DNA from: Roseiarcus sp963779095
GTDB lineage: Bacteria > Pseudomonadota > Alphaproteobacteria > Rhizobiales > Beijerinckiaceae
Reading direction: 5' to 3'
NCBI GenBank assembly: GCA_963779095.1
Contig: CAVZWU010000011.1
Span: 880,705 to 944,704 of the forward strand
DNA length: 64,000 bases
The notes under the pieces were generated by a model. The model ran no database searches and had not been told where the DNA came from. It saw only the letters and a list, made by a program, of their open reading frames with translations. A program made the translations under genes and the position numbers. Positions 10,913 to 20,115 of the stretch are shown here, in pieces (the stretch's first letter is position 1; the number at the start of each line of letters is the position of its first letter).

Positions 10913-11177
10913 CACCCGGCCGCGCCGGGCCGGGTCTCATGCCTGGCGGACGGAACGTTTCCGGGAATCTCAGAGCCTGGCTTGCATTGGGATTGACGCG
11001 CCCGGTGATTGTGACGCGCCTCGTCCTGGCGCGGTCATTCACGCCTTGCGCCTCCCTTTTGCGACGGGTCCGGTTTACGATGGGTCCGGGCGTCGGATCG
11101 GGCGCGCAGCGCAGCGTTGACCCCTCATGGATCCCGTGGCTTTGACAACCAGCGCGCGAGCTCCGCGACGGCCAATG
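10913..11177. other. intergenic stretch with no recognisable gene
   Basis: The short open frames here overlap on several strands and lack ribosome sites or family resemblance. I see no terminator with a T-run. The stretch separates the DUF882 gene from the 3' end of element B, which points towards it. Confidence 0.5.
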
Positions 11178-11455
11178 AAGCTAAACGCGCGTAAACGCCA
11201 GTAAGACGCTCGTAAACGCTAGCAAAACAGCTAGCGTTTACTAGCGTTTACTTTTCCGAATCGAGCCTTTTCAAAGGGTTGCAAGCGATTGGAATCGAAA
11301 ACCCCTGCGTCGCCTCCTCCTTCGCGCGCCGGTTGTGGTGGAGCCAGCGTTTTCCCTTTTCAAACAGCTGCGGCCTCTTCCTCGTCGCCCGGCTGACCGG
11401 GCGCGAGAGAGGATTCCGAGTTGGAACATATAGAGAACATCGTGGCCGTTGTCAA
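11178..11455 (-). ncRNA. element B: promoter plus structured-repeat unit, candidate small RNA
   Basis: Minus-strand copy of the family seen at 3108. In transcript order: promoter, CAGCTGTTTGAAAA, a CCACCACAACC-GCGCGCGAAGGAGGA segment like copy A, the conserved block AACCCTTTGAAAAG...GATTCGGA (11280 down to 11255), then the array. Its main hairpin has 11-bp perfect arms at 11230-11240 and 11213-11223 around a 6-nt loop. Compared with copy A the array lacks one roughly 11-nt unit after GAGCGTCT and gains CGCGCGTTTAGC at the end. The neighbouring protein genes are not positioned to use this promoter. Confidence 0.45.
11427..11455 (-). promoter_or_regulatory. consensus sigma-70 promoter of repeat element B
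   Basis: On the minus strand, TTGACA (11455-11450) and TATATG (11432-11427) with a 17-bp spacer, reading away from the doxX operon. Geometry is identical to the promoters of the other two copies. Confidence 0.7.
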
Positions 11456-11688
11456 GGAAAAGTCACTTCCCGACCAGCGCCCGCCGCAGGGCCCCGGGTC
11501 CGTCGTGAGAGCCATCTGACCGGGAAGGCCCCTTCCCGCCGCGGCGGATCCAGAGCTCCCCCAAGCGGGCGCGCCCCGCTCGGTTCGAACCAACAGCACG
11601 AGGGCCCAAAGAACCCACAGACCGCGCCCGGGGCTCCAGCCTTCTCGCGGCCGTTGGGGATTAACGGAAATCGATCCCGCGGACTGCG

Positions 11689-12105
11689 TCAATCCCTGTC
11701 GATCGACCAGGGGCCGGGGCCGGCCGCGGCGATATAGAGGAAGACGAAGCAGTAAAGCGCGGCGGCCTCGCCCATGTTGATCGCGGGGAAGAAGCTCACG
11801 GGAAAGTGCGCCATGAAATAGCCTACGGCCATGAATCCCGAGAGGATGAAGGCGACCGGGCGCGTGAACAGGCCGAGCACGATCAGCGCGCCGCCGACGA
11901 GCTCCATCGTTCCGGTGAAATACAATAGTCCTGTCGGCATCTTGTCGATGAACGGCAGGCCATGAGGGAAACCCAGCAGCTTGCCGGTTCCGTGCTCGAG
12001 AAACATGAGCCCGGCCGCGATGCGCAGCAGGGACAGGAGATACGGCGCGAACCGCGCCGGTATCACCGCGGGGGCGACGGTGGCGCGGGGAAGAACATTG
12101 GTCAT
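11689..12105 (-). CDS. DoxX family membrane protein
   Basis: 138-residue inner-membrane protein with about four helices (YLLSLLRIAAGLMFLEHG, LLYFTGTMELVGGALIVLGLF, PVAFILSGFMAVGYFMAHF, LYCFVFLYIAAAG). The FLEHGTGKLLG segment and PFIDKMPTG loop are typical of DoxX proteins, which accompany quinone or thiol redox enzymes. It is the last gene of a leftward run nitroreductase - wrbA - doxX, 51 bp after wrbA, and probably shares its control. Confidence 0.88.
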   Translation of the reverse strand: MTNVLPRATVAPAVIPARFAPYLLSLLRIAAGLMFLEHGTGKLLGFPHGLPFIDKMPTGLLYFTGTMELVGGALIVLGLFTRPVAFILSGFMAVGYFMAHFPVSFFPAINMGEAAALYCFVFLYIAAAGPGPWSIDRD

Positions 12106-12156
12106 TGGTCTCGCCTTCTTCTGGATGGTCGAAACGGGCGTCGGTCGTCGTCGCGC

Positions 12157-12756
12157 CTATGCCGCGAGCTTGGCGGCGGTCTTGGCGATGAGCTCGCCCT
12201 GATGCCGGGCGCCGTCGAGCTCGATCTTGGTCGGCTGGCGCTGCCCCTGCCCGCCGGCGATGGTGGTCGCGCCATAGGGGGCTCCGCCGACGATCTCCTC
12301 GAGCGTCATCTGGCCGGCGTGGCTGTAGGGCAAGCCGACGATGACCAGGCCGAAATGCATCAGGTTGGCGATGATCGAGAAAAGGGTCGTTTCGTTGCCG
12401 CCGTGTTGGGTCGCGCTCGAGGTGAAGGCGCCGCCGACTTTTCCGTGCAGCGCGCCGCTCATCCACAACTGGCCCGCCTGCTCCCAGAAGCTGCCCATCG
12501 CCGAGGGCATGCGGCCAAAGCGGGTCGGCGCGCCGACAATGATCGCGTCGTAGCTCCCAAGCTCGGCAGGAGTCGCGATCGGCGCCGGCTGGTCGAGCTT
12601 GAAGTGGAAGGCCTTGGCGATGTCGTCGGGAACGTTCTCCGGCACGCGTTTAACATCAACCGTCGCGCCGGCCGAACGCGCGCCTTCGGCCTCGGCGTAG
12701 GCCATCTGTTCGATATGACCGAAACTGGAATAATAGAGAACCAGCACCTTGGTCAT
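12157..12756 (-). CDS. wrbA: NAD(P)H:quinone oxidoreductase, WrbA type
   Basis: Flavodoxin-like FMN enzyme that reduces quinones by two electrons. The 199-aa product begins TKVLVLYYSSFGHIEQMA (FMN phosphate loop), continues with VGAPTRFGRMPSAMGSFWEQ and the conserved FTSSATQHGGNETT and GLPYSHAGQM segments, and ends near the expected family length. It lies 38 bp downstream of the nitroreductase gene and upstream of doxX, a grouping consistent with quinone or electrophile detoxification. Confidence 0.93.
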   Translation of the reverse strand: MTKVLVLYYSSFGHIEQMAYAEAEGARSAGATVDVKRVPENVPDDIAKAFHFKLDQPAPIATPAELGSYDAIIVGAPTRFGRMPSAMGSFWEQAGQLWMSGALHGKVGGAFTSSATQHGGNETTLFSIIANLMHFGLVIVGLPYSHAGQMTLEEIVGGAPYGATTIAGGQGQRQPTKIELDGARHQGELIAKTAAKLAA

Positions 12757-12794
12757 TCACGCCTCCTCAGGTTTATGCGCCAGTAGCGAAAGGA

Positions 12795-13404
12795 TCAGAG
12801 AATCTTCGCCATCTGGTCGAACGAAAACCTCGGGCTGCGCGGGAACAGCTTCTCGGCGTCGCCGTAGCCGATGTTGATCAGGACGTTCGACTTGACGCTT
12901 CCTTCGGGGAAGAACTCCGCGTCGACCTTCGCATTGTCGAAGCCGGTCATCGGTCCGGTGTCGAGACCCACCGCCCGCAGCGCGATGATGAGATAGGCGA
13001 CCTGCAACGTGCCATTCTGGAAGGCGGCTGCGCGCAGCTTTCACCGGGTCGCTCGAGAACCACGACTTGGCGTCCGCGTGCGGAAACAGGAACGGCAGAT
13101 GCTCGTAGAACTCTTCGTCATAAGCCGTGACCGCGACCACCGGCGCGCTCATCGTCTTGTCCAGATTGCCGGGCGACAATGCAGGCCGAAGCCGCTCCTT
13201 GGCTTCGGCCGATCGCAGGAACAGGACCCGCAGCGGCGATTGATTGGCGCTGGTCGGCCCCATCCTGGCGAGTTCGACCGCCTTCTTGAGCAATTCGTCC
13301 GAGACCGGCCGGTCGAGAAACGCATTGTGCGTGCGCGCTTCGGTAAAGATCTGCGCGAGCGACGCGGCGTTGATCGTCTTGTGGTCAGGAACGTGGATCG
13401 TCAT
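12795..13404 (-). CDS. RutE-like nitroreductase family protein (frameshifted near 13020)
   Basis: FMN-dependent nitroreductase of the malonic-semialdehyde-reductase/HadB group. The N-terminal frame from ATG 13404 shows the family phosphate-binding region (ARTHNAFLDRPVSDELL, ARMGPTSANQSPLRVLFL). The C-terminal frame carries FQNGTLQVAYLIIALRAVGLDTGPMTGFD and INIGYGDAEKLFPRSPR. One extra base near 13015-13025 separates them; joined, the product is about 202 aa, the usual length. The true substrate could be a quinone or nitro compound rather than malonic semialdehyde, given the wrbA/doxX neighbours. It is first in the operon and divergent from the LysR gene. Confidence 0.85.
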
Positions 13405-13459
13405 GATGGTCCGCCTCGCGTTGTTGCATTGCGGTAAATTTCGGCGCTTGCTCCAATCG

Positions 13460-13472
13460 TTGCAATTGGCAA
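13460..13472. promoter_or_regulatory. candidate LysR-type operator TTGCAATTGGCAA
   Basis: Interrupted palindrome in the 101-bp divergent gap between the nitroreductase and lysR starts, matching the T-N11-A pattern of LysR-family sites. Position between two divergent starts suits dual autoregulation and activation. Seen directly; binding is inferred. Confidence 0.45.
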
Positions 13473-13505
13473 AATTATGCTAGTATCTATCTCTCGAGGT
13501 GATGG

Positions 13506-14456
13506 ATGATCAACTCGCTCACGCTTGACCAGATGCGCGTTCTCGTCGCCGTCGCCGACGCGGGAAGCTTTTCCGCCGCGGCGCGAAAGCTTGGCCGGGT
13601 CCAGTCGGCGATCAGCCAGTCCATCCAGACGCTCGAGGCCACGCTCGGCCTCGCCCTGTTCGATCGCTCCGGCAAGACGCCGCGGCTGACCGACGCCGGC
13701 AAAGCGCTGGTCGGCGACGCGCGGGCGCTCATTGCCGGCGCCCGGGCGATCCGCGCCCGCGCCGAAAGCATGGCCGAGGATGTCGAGCCGGAGCTGACGC
13801 TCGCGGTCGATTCGATGTTGCCGATTCCCCTCCTGATGGAGAGCCTGAAGGCGCTCAGCGTCGCCTTCCCGCTTCTGCCCGCCTCCGTGTTCACCGAGGC
13901 GCTCGGGGGGGCCGAGCAGCGGCTGCGCGACGGCGCGGCCCGGCTTGCGATCTATACGCTTGCGCCCTCGAGCCCGTGCGACCTCGTGAGCGAGTTCATG
14001 ACCCGTATCGCGATGTGGCCGGTCGTCGCGGCCGGCCATCCCCTCGCCGCCCTGCCCCAGCCGCTCGCGCGCGAGGCGCTCGAGCCGCATGTGCAGCTGG
14101 TGCTGACCGACCGCACGCCGCTCACCCAGAATCTGTCAGGCGGAATCGTCAGCCGCCACATCTGGCGGTTCGCGGATCTGGCGACCCGCCTCGATTTCCT
14201 GCTCGCCGGCTTCGGCTGGTGCAACATGCCAAGCCACATGGTCGCCGACCATGTCGCGTCCGGCCGGCTGAAGCGGCTTGAGATCGCCAACCAGGAGGAG
14301 ATCGCGCTGCCGCTTTACGTCGTGCACGAGCGCGGCCGCTCGCCCGGCCGGGCGGGACGATGGCTGATCGCCGACCTGCGCGAGCGCATGAAAACATGCC
14401 CCGCCGCGGACCATAGCGCCCAAATAGCGACGCCGGCCGAAGCGGCGGCCGCTTGA
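13506..14456 (+). CDS. LysR-family transcriptional regulator
   Basis: 316-aa regulator with the N-terminal winged helix-turn-helix (LDQMRVLVAVADAGSFSAAARKLG...QSAISQSIQTLEATLG) and an effector-binding domain from about residue 90. It is transcribed divergently from the nitroreductase-wrbA-doxX operon with an operator-like palindrome between them, so it is the likely regulator of that operon. The effector (possibly a quinone or electrophile) is inferred from the neighbours only. The final AAEAAAA-type tail is low complexity. Confidence 0.9.
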   Translation: MINSLTLDQMRVLVAVADAGSFSAAARKLGRVQSAISQSIQTLEATLGLALFDRSGKTPRLTDAGKALVGDARALIAGARAIRARAESMAEDVEPELTLAVDSMLPIPLLMESLKALSVAFPLLPASVFTEALGGAEQRLRDGAARLAIYTLAPSSPCDLVSEFMTRIAMWPVVAAGHPLAALPQPLAREALEPHVQLVLTDRTPLTQNLSGGIVSRHIWRFADLATRLDFLLAGFGWCNMPSHMVADHVASGRLKRLEIANQEEIALPLYVVHERGRSPGRAGRWLIADLRERMKTCPAADHSAQIATPAEAAAA

Positions 14457-14516
14457 GGCCGCGATTGCGCTCGTCGTGATCTTGGCCTCCCGCGAGCGGC
14501 GGCAATCAGGCGCCGG

Positions 14517-15950
14517 TCATGGGTTCGACGGCCGAAGCAGGGCGCCAAGCGCGGCTTTCGCTTCGTCGATCAGCCCCTCCTGGTATCGGTAGTACATCTC
14601 CGCGCCCATGGGCGTGACGTACGACGTCAGCTGCTCCTCGCAGCGGCGGCGAAGCGCGTCAAAGTCCTTCATCAGGTCTTGCGCCGCCTTTCGATCCTGT
14701 GGCGTCTGGATGACCGCTTCGGGCGGGAGCGCCTTGATCTGCTCGCGGGTGAGGCCGGAATGCGCGCGCGCCTCGATCTGCTCGTCGGTGAGGCCCGGAT
14801 AGGCGAGCGCCCTCAAGCGGGCTTCGAGCAGCCCCCGGTTGGCGTCGATCCGCCAGAGCCTGAAGCGGCTGTAGACGCCTGAGGCGTTCAAAAGGATCGT
14901 GGCCGCCATCACCAGATAGATCCAGTAGGCGGGCGACATCAGGTTCACGAGCCAGGGGAAATATTTGTCCGCAAGCTCGGGCTCGCCGCTGGCGAAGAAC
15001 TCGCGCGCTTCGTCAGCCAGGGGCGCGCTGTCCTGCGACTTCGCCGAGGGCGGGGGGTTCACGCGAACGAAATTGGGAAACTCCTCCCGGAGCAGCATGA
15101 GAAAGGCGACGCGCTCGGCGCGGTGCACGCACGCGTTGGTCATGACAAGCGTGTCGACTTGCGCCACGAGCTTGTCGGTCGCGGGGATCGGTTTGGCGAT
15201 GTCGTAAAAGCCGGCGGGGATCCGGCCGAGCCGCAGCCATTTGTCGCGCGCCACCAGGCCCTCGATATCCGCCGGAGCGACGATCTCGAGGTCGTACTTG
15301 TTCGCCAGCGTGCGGATCATCTCGGCGTTTTCGTTCATCACGAAGGCGGCAAGGTCGAGCTTGCCGTCGCGGACGAGCTGCGCCTGCGCTTCGAGATCGT
15401 GATTGGAGGGTTTCAGGTCGAGACCTCCGAGGTCGGAATTCTGCAGCAGCTGCTGCATGAGATAGGCCGTGCCTGAACCTTCCGGACCGATTCCGACCGA
15501 ATCGCCCTTAAGGTCATTGAAGGTGTTGATCGCGCGATCGCGCCGGGCCATCAGCAACAGCGACTCGGGCTGCGGCAGCCGCCCAAGCGTCACCAGGCCC
15601 GCGTCCGCCGGCGTCGGCAATCCATCCTGCACGAAAGCGAAGGCGGGAACGCAGCGCCCGTTTTCGCCAACGAGCCGGGCGATGTTCTCGATCGACCCCG
15701 CGGTGGCGACGACCTTCAGATGGCCGTTTTTCTTGAGCGCGCGCGCCGCGAGCCGCTCGCCCAGCGCGTGATAGGCGCCGGTCGGCGATCCGGTCAGGAC
15801 GGACGCCTTCAGGAAAGCGTAGTCGCCGGAGACGGTGTAATAGACGAGCCCGCCCGCGAGCGCGAGCGCGGCGAGCACGATCATAAGGCCCCTGGCCCAC
15901 GCCTTCTTATCGCCGCCGGGTCCGAACGCCAGCTGATCCAGAAAGCTCAT
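14517..15950 (-). CDS. TAXI-type TRAP transporter solute-binding protein with membrane anchors
   Basis: Periplasmic binding protein of the TAXI family. From ATG 15950 there is a single N-terminal helix (GLMIVLAALALAGGLVYYTV), then the TAXI signature SVLTGSPTGAYHALGERLA, the ligand region GDSVGIGPEGSGTAYLM, and a second helix near residue 350 (YWIYLVMAATILLNASGVYS) followed by about 100 charged residues. 477 aa is longer than transport-dedicated TAXI proteins (about 320 aa). No TRAP permease gene lies nearby, so it may act as a membrane-anchored sensor or partner of a distant permease. An in-frame upstream start at 16025 would lack the signal context. Confidence 0.82.
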   Translation of the reverse strand: MSFLDQLAFGPGGDKKAWARGLMIVLAALALAGGLVYYTVSGDYAFLKASVLTGSPTGAYHALGERLAARALKKNGHLKVVATAGSIENIARLVGENGRCVPAFAFVQDGLPTPADAGLVTLGRLPQPESLLLMARRDRAINTFNDLKGDSVGIGPEGSGTAYLMQQLLQNSDLGGLDLKPSNHDLEAQAQLVRDGKLDLAAFVMNENAEMIRTLANKYDLEIVAPADIEGLVARDKWLRLGRIPAGFYDIAKPIPATDKLVAQVDTLVMTNACVHRAERVAFLMLLREEFPNFVRVNPPPSAKSQDSAPLADEAREFFASGEPELADKYFPWLVNLMSPAYWIYLVMAATILLNASGVYSRFRLWRIDANRGLLEARLRALAYPGLTDEQIEARAHSGLTREQIKALPPEAVIQTPQDRKAAQDLMKDFDALRRRCEEQLTSYVTPMGAEMYYRYQEGLIDEAKAALGALLRPSNP

Positions 15951-16229
15951 GCATCCACATCCGGCGCCGGATTCGCGAATTTGACCTAAGCGCCCTATAT
16001 TCGTTGGGGCAAGGGTTCGGCACAAGGCGCGGCGGCGGCTGGGCGCGGCCCCATCGATCGCCGGAGAGGCGGGCGGCGACGCGCCCGGTTTTCGGGAAAA
16101 TGCGACTGAAAACCAAAGAGCGCCTTGCCCCCTGGCTCACGCTCTGGCATGCTAGTTTCCCAATCGCCCCGGCAAACTTGGGGCGCAGGCGTCCGGCGGA
16201 GATCGGATGCAGAGAGGGAGGATTGTGGA

Positions 16230-17358
16230 ATGAAAAATGGAACCCGCCTGGCGACTCTGACTTTCGCCGGGCTCCTGATGTCTTCGGTCGCGTGGGCTGG
16301 CCCCAAGGTCGTTTCCGGCCCCGGCGCTGATCCGCAGTGCTTCAAGCCCTGGTCGGACAAGACGAAGTTCCTCCAGTGGGAGAAGAAACCCGGACCCTAC
16401 AAGATCGCGCTCGCCAACGGCTTCGTCGGCAACACCTGGCGCATCCAGATGATCAAGACCGCCAAGGCCTTCGCCGAGCAACCGGGGATCAAGGAGCACA
16501 TCAAGGAGTTCAAGGTCGTCTCCACCGGGACCGACGCGGCGGCGCAATTGGGCGCGATCGAGGACTTCATCAACCAGGGCTACGACGCGATCATCGTCAA
16601 CGCCGTCTCGCCTGAAGGGTTCGACCGCATCATCCGCCTCGCCGACAAGAACAACGTGATCATCGTGCCGTTCGACAACGTGCTCGACACCGACAAGGTG
16701 ATGGAGGTCAACGAGGACCAGAAGGAAATGGGCCGCATGTCGGCCGAATTCCTGCTGAAGGAAATGGGCAAGACGTCGGGCGACATTCTCGAAGTGCGCG
16801 GCCTGCCGGGCAATTCGGTCGACCGCGACCGCCATGACGGCTTTACCGAGGTGATGGCCAAGCGCGCCGAACAAGTTCAACATCACCGAAGTGGTCGGCA
16901 ACTGGGATACCGGCACGTCGCAGAAGGTGACGGCCGACGCGCTCGCCGTGCACCCGCATTTCGACGGCATCTTCAGCCAGGGCGGCGACGACGGCACAGT
17001 GCAGGCGTTCATCGACGCCAAGCGTCCGTTCGTGCCCTTTGCCGGCGAGGGCGAGAACGAGTTCCGCAAGCAGATCGCCGACCATTCGAAGGACGGGCTC
17101 AAGGGCATGTCTTATGGACAATCGCCCGCGCTCGTCGCCATCTCGATCAAGGCGGCCATCGAGGCGCTCCAGGGCAATCCGATGCCGCAACTGATCTCGA
17201 TCCCGATCCCCGTGGCGACCTACCAGGATCTCAAGCCCGGCGTGAACTATTGGCCGGACCTCAAGGCGAACTTCTTCGCGCCGAACCAGTTCACTCCGTG
17301 CGGGGTAAACTTCACCGCGCCGGAAATCATGGCGCAGAGCGAAAAGAACACGAAGTAG
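16230..17358 (+). CDS. sugar ABC transporter substrate-binding protein (frameshifted near 16870)
   Basis: Type 1 periplasmic binding protein of the RbsB family. ATG 16230 has AGGGAGG upstream and gives a signal peptide ending SSVAWA. The body includes IALANGFVGNTWRIQM, DAIIVNAVSPEGFDRI and EVRGLPGNSVDRDRHDGF. After MAKRAE one extra base near 16870 moves the frame; the second part (KFNITEVVGNWDTGTSQKV onwards) continues to the TAG at 17358. The joined length is about 375 aa. It heads an operon with one ATPase, two permeases and an AhpD-like gene. The ligand cannot be assigned from sequence alone; the insert CFKPWSD after the signal is unusual. Confidence 0.85.
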
Positions 17359-17379
17359 CCGCCCTAAAGGCGATCGTCG

Positions 17380-17410
17380 CGCCCCGCTCGGCTGAACGCC
17401 GGGCGGGGCG
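17380..17410 (+). promoter_or_regulatory. intercistronic hairpin after the binding-protein gene
   Basis: CGCCCCGC (17380-17387) and GCGGGGCG (17403-17410) form a perfect 8-bp stem between the binding-protein stop and the ATPase start, without a T-run. Such hairpins often protect binding-protein mRNA from 3' decay so that it accumulates above the transporter subunits; that role is inferred. Confidence 0.5.
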
Positions 17411-17458
17411 TTGGTCGCCGAAGCGGCGCTGGGCCGCCCATTCTCGTTGAGGCTGATC

Positions 17459-19012
17459 ATGGCGGACGCGCCGCAAGGCGACTTTCTTGTCCTCTCCGGC
17501 ATATCGAAACGCTACGGCGGCGTGCACGCGCTCGAGAACGTCGATTTCCGATGCTCGCGCGGCAGCATTCACGCAGTGCTGGGCGAGAACGGCGCTGGCA
17601 AGTCGACGCTGATCAAGATCGTCGCGGGCGTCGTCCAGCCGGACGCCGGCGCGATAACGCTCGACGGCCGCGCGCGCCAATTCGCCAGCCCCTCGGCCGC
17701 GACGGCCGCGGGCGTCGTCTGCATCTTCCAGGAACTGTCGCTGATGCCGGACTTGTCCGTCACCGACAACATTTCGATCACCACGCCGCCGAGGCGCTTC
17801 GGCATGATCGACACCCGCGCCCAGCGGCGCCGGGCCGAGGCTCTGCTGGCCGAAGTCGGCTGTGAGGACGTCAATCCGCTTCTGCGCGTCCGCGATCTGC
17901 CGCTGTCGCGCCGTCAGATGGTGGAGATCGCCAAGGCGCTCGGCCAGAAGCCCCAGTTGCTGATCCTCGACGAGGCGACGTCTGCGCTGACCAGCGCGGA
18001 TGTCGAGCGGGTCTACACGCTCCTGGCGCGGCTCAAGTCCGAGAACGTCGCCATCCTCTATATCTCGCATCGCATGCACGAGGTCGACGCGCTGGCGGAT
18101 CGCGCTTCGGTGTTCCGTAACGGCCGCCATATCGAGACCTTCGACAAGGGCCAGCGTTCGACCGGGGAGATCGTGCAACTGATGATCGGCCGCGACATCG
18201 CTACGCAGTACCCGCCAAAGCCCGAGCCCGCCCGGTCGGCGCCCGCGCTCAAGGTCGAGCGGCTCGGATGGGAGGGCCGCCTCGCCGACATCTCGCTCGA
18301 AGTCGGAGCGCGCGAGATCGTCGGCCTTGGCGGACTCGACGGCCAGGGGCAGAAGACCCTGCTGCTCGCCCTGTTCGGCGTGCTGCGCGGGGTGACTGGC
18401 TCGATCACGGTCAATGGCCGCCCTGTCCGGCCGGGATCTCCGGCCCAGGCCAAGGCGACTGACGTCGGCATCGCGCTCGTGCCCGAGGATCGGAAGACCG
18501 AAGGCCTGATGCTGCCGATGTCGATCGCGGACAATCTGACCATCGCCTCGCTCGGCGCCATGTCGATCGGCCCATTCGTCGACGCAGGCAAGGAGGCGAC
18601 GGCCGTGGATGCGGCGATCGACCGCCTTCAGATCAAGGTCGCCTCGAAGGACGACGCGGTCTCGACGCTCTCCGGCGGGAACCAGCAGAAGGTGGTAATC
18701 GCCAAATGGCTGATGACCGAGCCGCGCATCATTCTGCTCAACGATCCGACGCGGGGCATCGACGTCGGCACCAAGCAGGAGCTCTATCGACTGATGCGCG
18801 AGCTTGCCGACCAGGGCGCCGCGATCCTGTTCTATTCGACCGACTATGACGAATTGATCGGCTGCTGCGACCGCGTCGCCATCATGTATGACGGGCGCAT
18901 CGTTCGCGAGCTCGCCGGGGGCGAATTGAACGAGACCAATATCGTTGCAAGCTCGCTCAACATCGGCGCCGCTTCTTCCGCGGGCGCGCCCGGCAAGGCT
19001 GCTCATGTCTGA
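17459..19012 (+). CDS. sugar ABC transporter ATP-binding protein with two NBDs
   Basis: RbsA/MglA-type double nucleotide-binding protein of 517 aa from ATG 17459. The first NBD has Walker A GENGAGKST, a divergent signature LSRRQMVEIAKAL and Walker B LLILDEATSAL. The second NBD has a degenerate Walker A (GLDGQGQKTLL), a canonical LSGGNQQKVVIAKWL signature and LNDPTRGIDVGTK. A degenerate second Walker A is normal for this subfamily. Its stop overlaps the first permease start by 8 bp, implying translational coupling. Confidence 0.93.
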   Translation: MADAPQGDFLVLSGISKRYGGVHALENVDFRCSRGSIHAVLGENGAGKSTLIKIVAGVVQPDAGAITLDGRARQFASPSAATAAGVVCIFQELSLMPDLSVTDNISITTPPRRFGMIDTRAQRRRAEALLAEVGCEDVNPLLRVRDLPLSRRQMVEIAKALGQKPQLLILDEATSALTSADVERVYTLLARLKSENVAILYISHRMHEVDALADRASVFRNGRHIETFDKGQRSTGEIVQLMIGRDIATQYPPKPEPARSAPALKVERLGWEGRLADISLEVGAREIVGLGGLDGQGQKTLLLALFGVLRGVTGSITVNGRPVRPGSPAQAKATDVGIALVPEDRKTEGLMLPMSIADNLTIASLGAMSIGPFVDAGKEATAVDAAIDRLQIKVASKDDAVSTLSGGNQQKVVIAKWLMTEPRIILLNDPTRGIDVGTKQELYRLMRELADQGAAILFYSTDYDELIGCCDRVAIMYDGRIVRELAGGELNETNIVASSLNIGAASSAGAPGKAAHV

Positions 19013-20115
19013 TCTCGCCATCAAGATCCGCCAGAACTTCGCCTTTCTCACCGCGGTCGTTCTGTTCGTAGTCGTCTACTTCCTCTACAACCTCGCCCAT
19101 CCCAAGGGCTTCAGCTCGGCGGTGTTCATTCAGAACAGCAACGAGGTGTTCACGCTGGCGCTGGTCTCGATGGCCCAGACCGTGCCCGTTCTCGCCGCCG
19201 GCCTCGACCTTTCGGTGGGCGCCTTGATGACGATGGTCGCCTGTTTCGCGAGCTATCTCTTGGGCGGGGCGCCCGCCGGCACGCCGCTTGGGCTCGATTT
19301 CGGCGGCTGGCGGCTTGCGCTCGGGACCCTGCCGGGGGGCGTGACGGGCATCGTGATCCGGCGCCGTCATCTGCCTCCTGATCGGCATCATCGCCGGGTT
19401 CATCAACGGCGCGGTCGTCGTCTACGGCCGCATCCAGCCGATCATCGCCACGCTCGCCACCGGGGCGGTCTACATCGGCGTGGCGCTCTTCCTCAGGCCG
19501 CAGCCCGGCGGTAAAGTCAGCGACGACCTCAACTGGGCGCTCACCAATTCGCTCGGCGATTTCGCCTCGACCGTTCATGTCTTCAACGACGGGGCGGCGC
19601 GCTGGTTCGCTCCCTTCGCCGGCATCCCCACGCCTTTCGTCCTCCTGGCGCTGATCGTTCTCCTGGTCTGGGTTCCATTCAGCCGCACGGTCACCGGCCG
19701 CGCGGTCTACGCGATCGGGTCGGCGGAAGGCGCAGCCTACATGTCCGGCCTCGACGTCAACCGCGCCAGGATCGCCGCCTTCACCCTTGGCGGCTTCTTC
19801 GCGGCTTGCGGCGGACTGTTCCTTGCCATCCAGACGTCCTCGGGCAATGCAGACATTCCCCAGGCCGGCGCCTACACCTTGAATTCGATCGCCGCGGTGG
19901 TGATCGGCGGCACGTCTCTTTTTGGCGGCAGCGGCGGCGCCATAGGCTCCGTGTTCGGCGCGCTGATCCTCAGGGTGATCTCCTACTTCTTTCGCATTTT
20001 TGACATTGCGCCGCTGCTGCAGCCGCTCTTCGAGGGGATTATCCTCCTCGCCGCGGTCAGCATCGGGGCGCTGCGCGTGCTGCGGGTGAAGAACACGCTG
20101 GAGCTCTTTCGGTGA
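19005..20115 (+). CDS. sugar ABC transporter permease 1 (frameshifted near 19360)
   Basis: RbsC-type inner-membrane permease. It starts at ATG 19005 inside the end of the ATPase gene (MSDLAIKIRQNFAFLTAVVLF). The conserved 'GLDLSVGALMTMVACFASYLL' region is present. An extra C around 19355-19362 shifts the frame; after it the product continues GAVICLLIGIIAGFINGAVVV, IATLATGAVYIGVALF and the EAA-like loop to the TGA at 20115. The joined length is about 369 aa with roughly 9-10 helices. It ends 4 bp inside permease 2 (GTGA overlap). Confidence 0.86.

Noticed and set aside
17327..19051. A 574-codon minus-strand frame opposite the sugar ABC ATPase
   Set aside because: The plus strand has two ATPase domains with all motifs. 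The minus frame is compositional.
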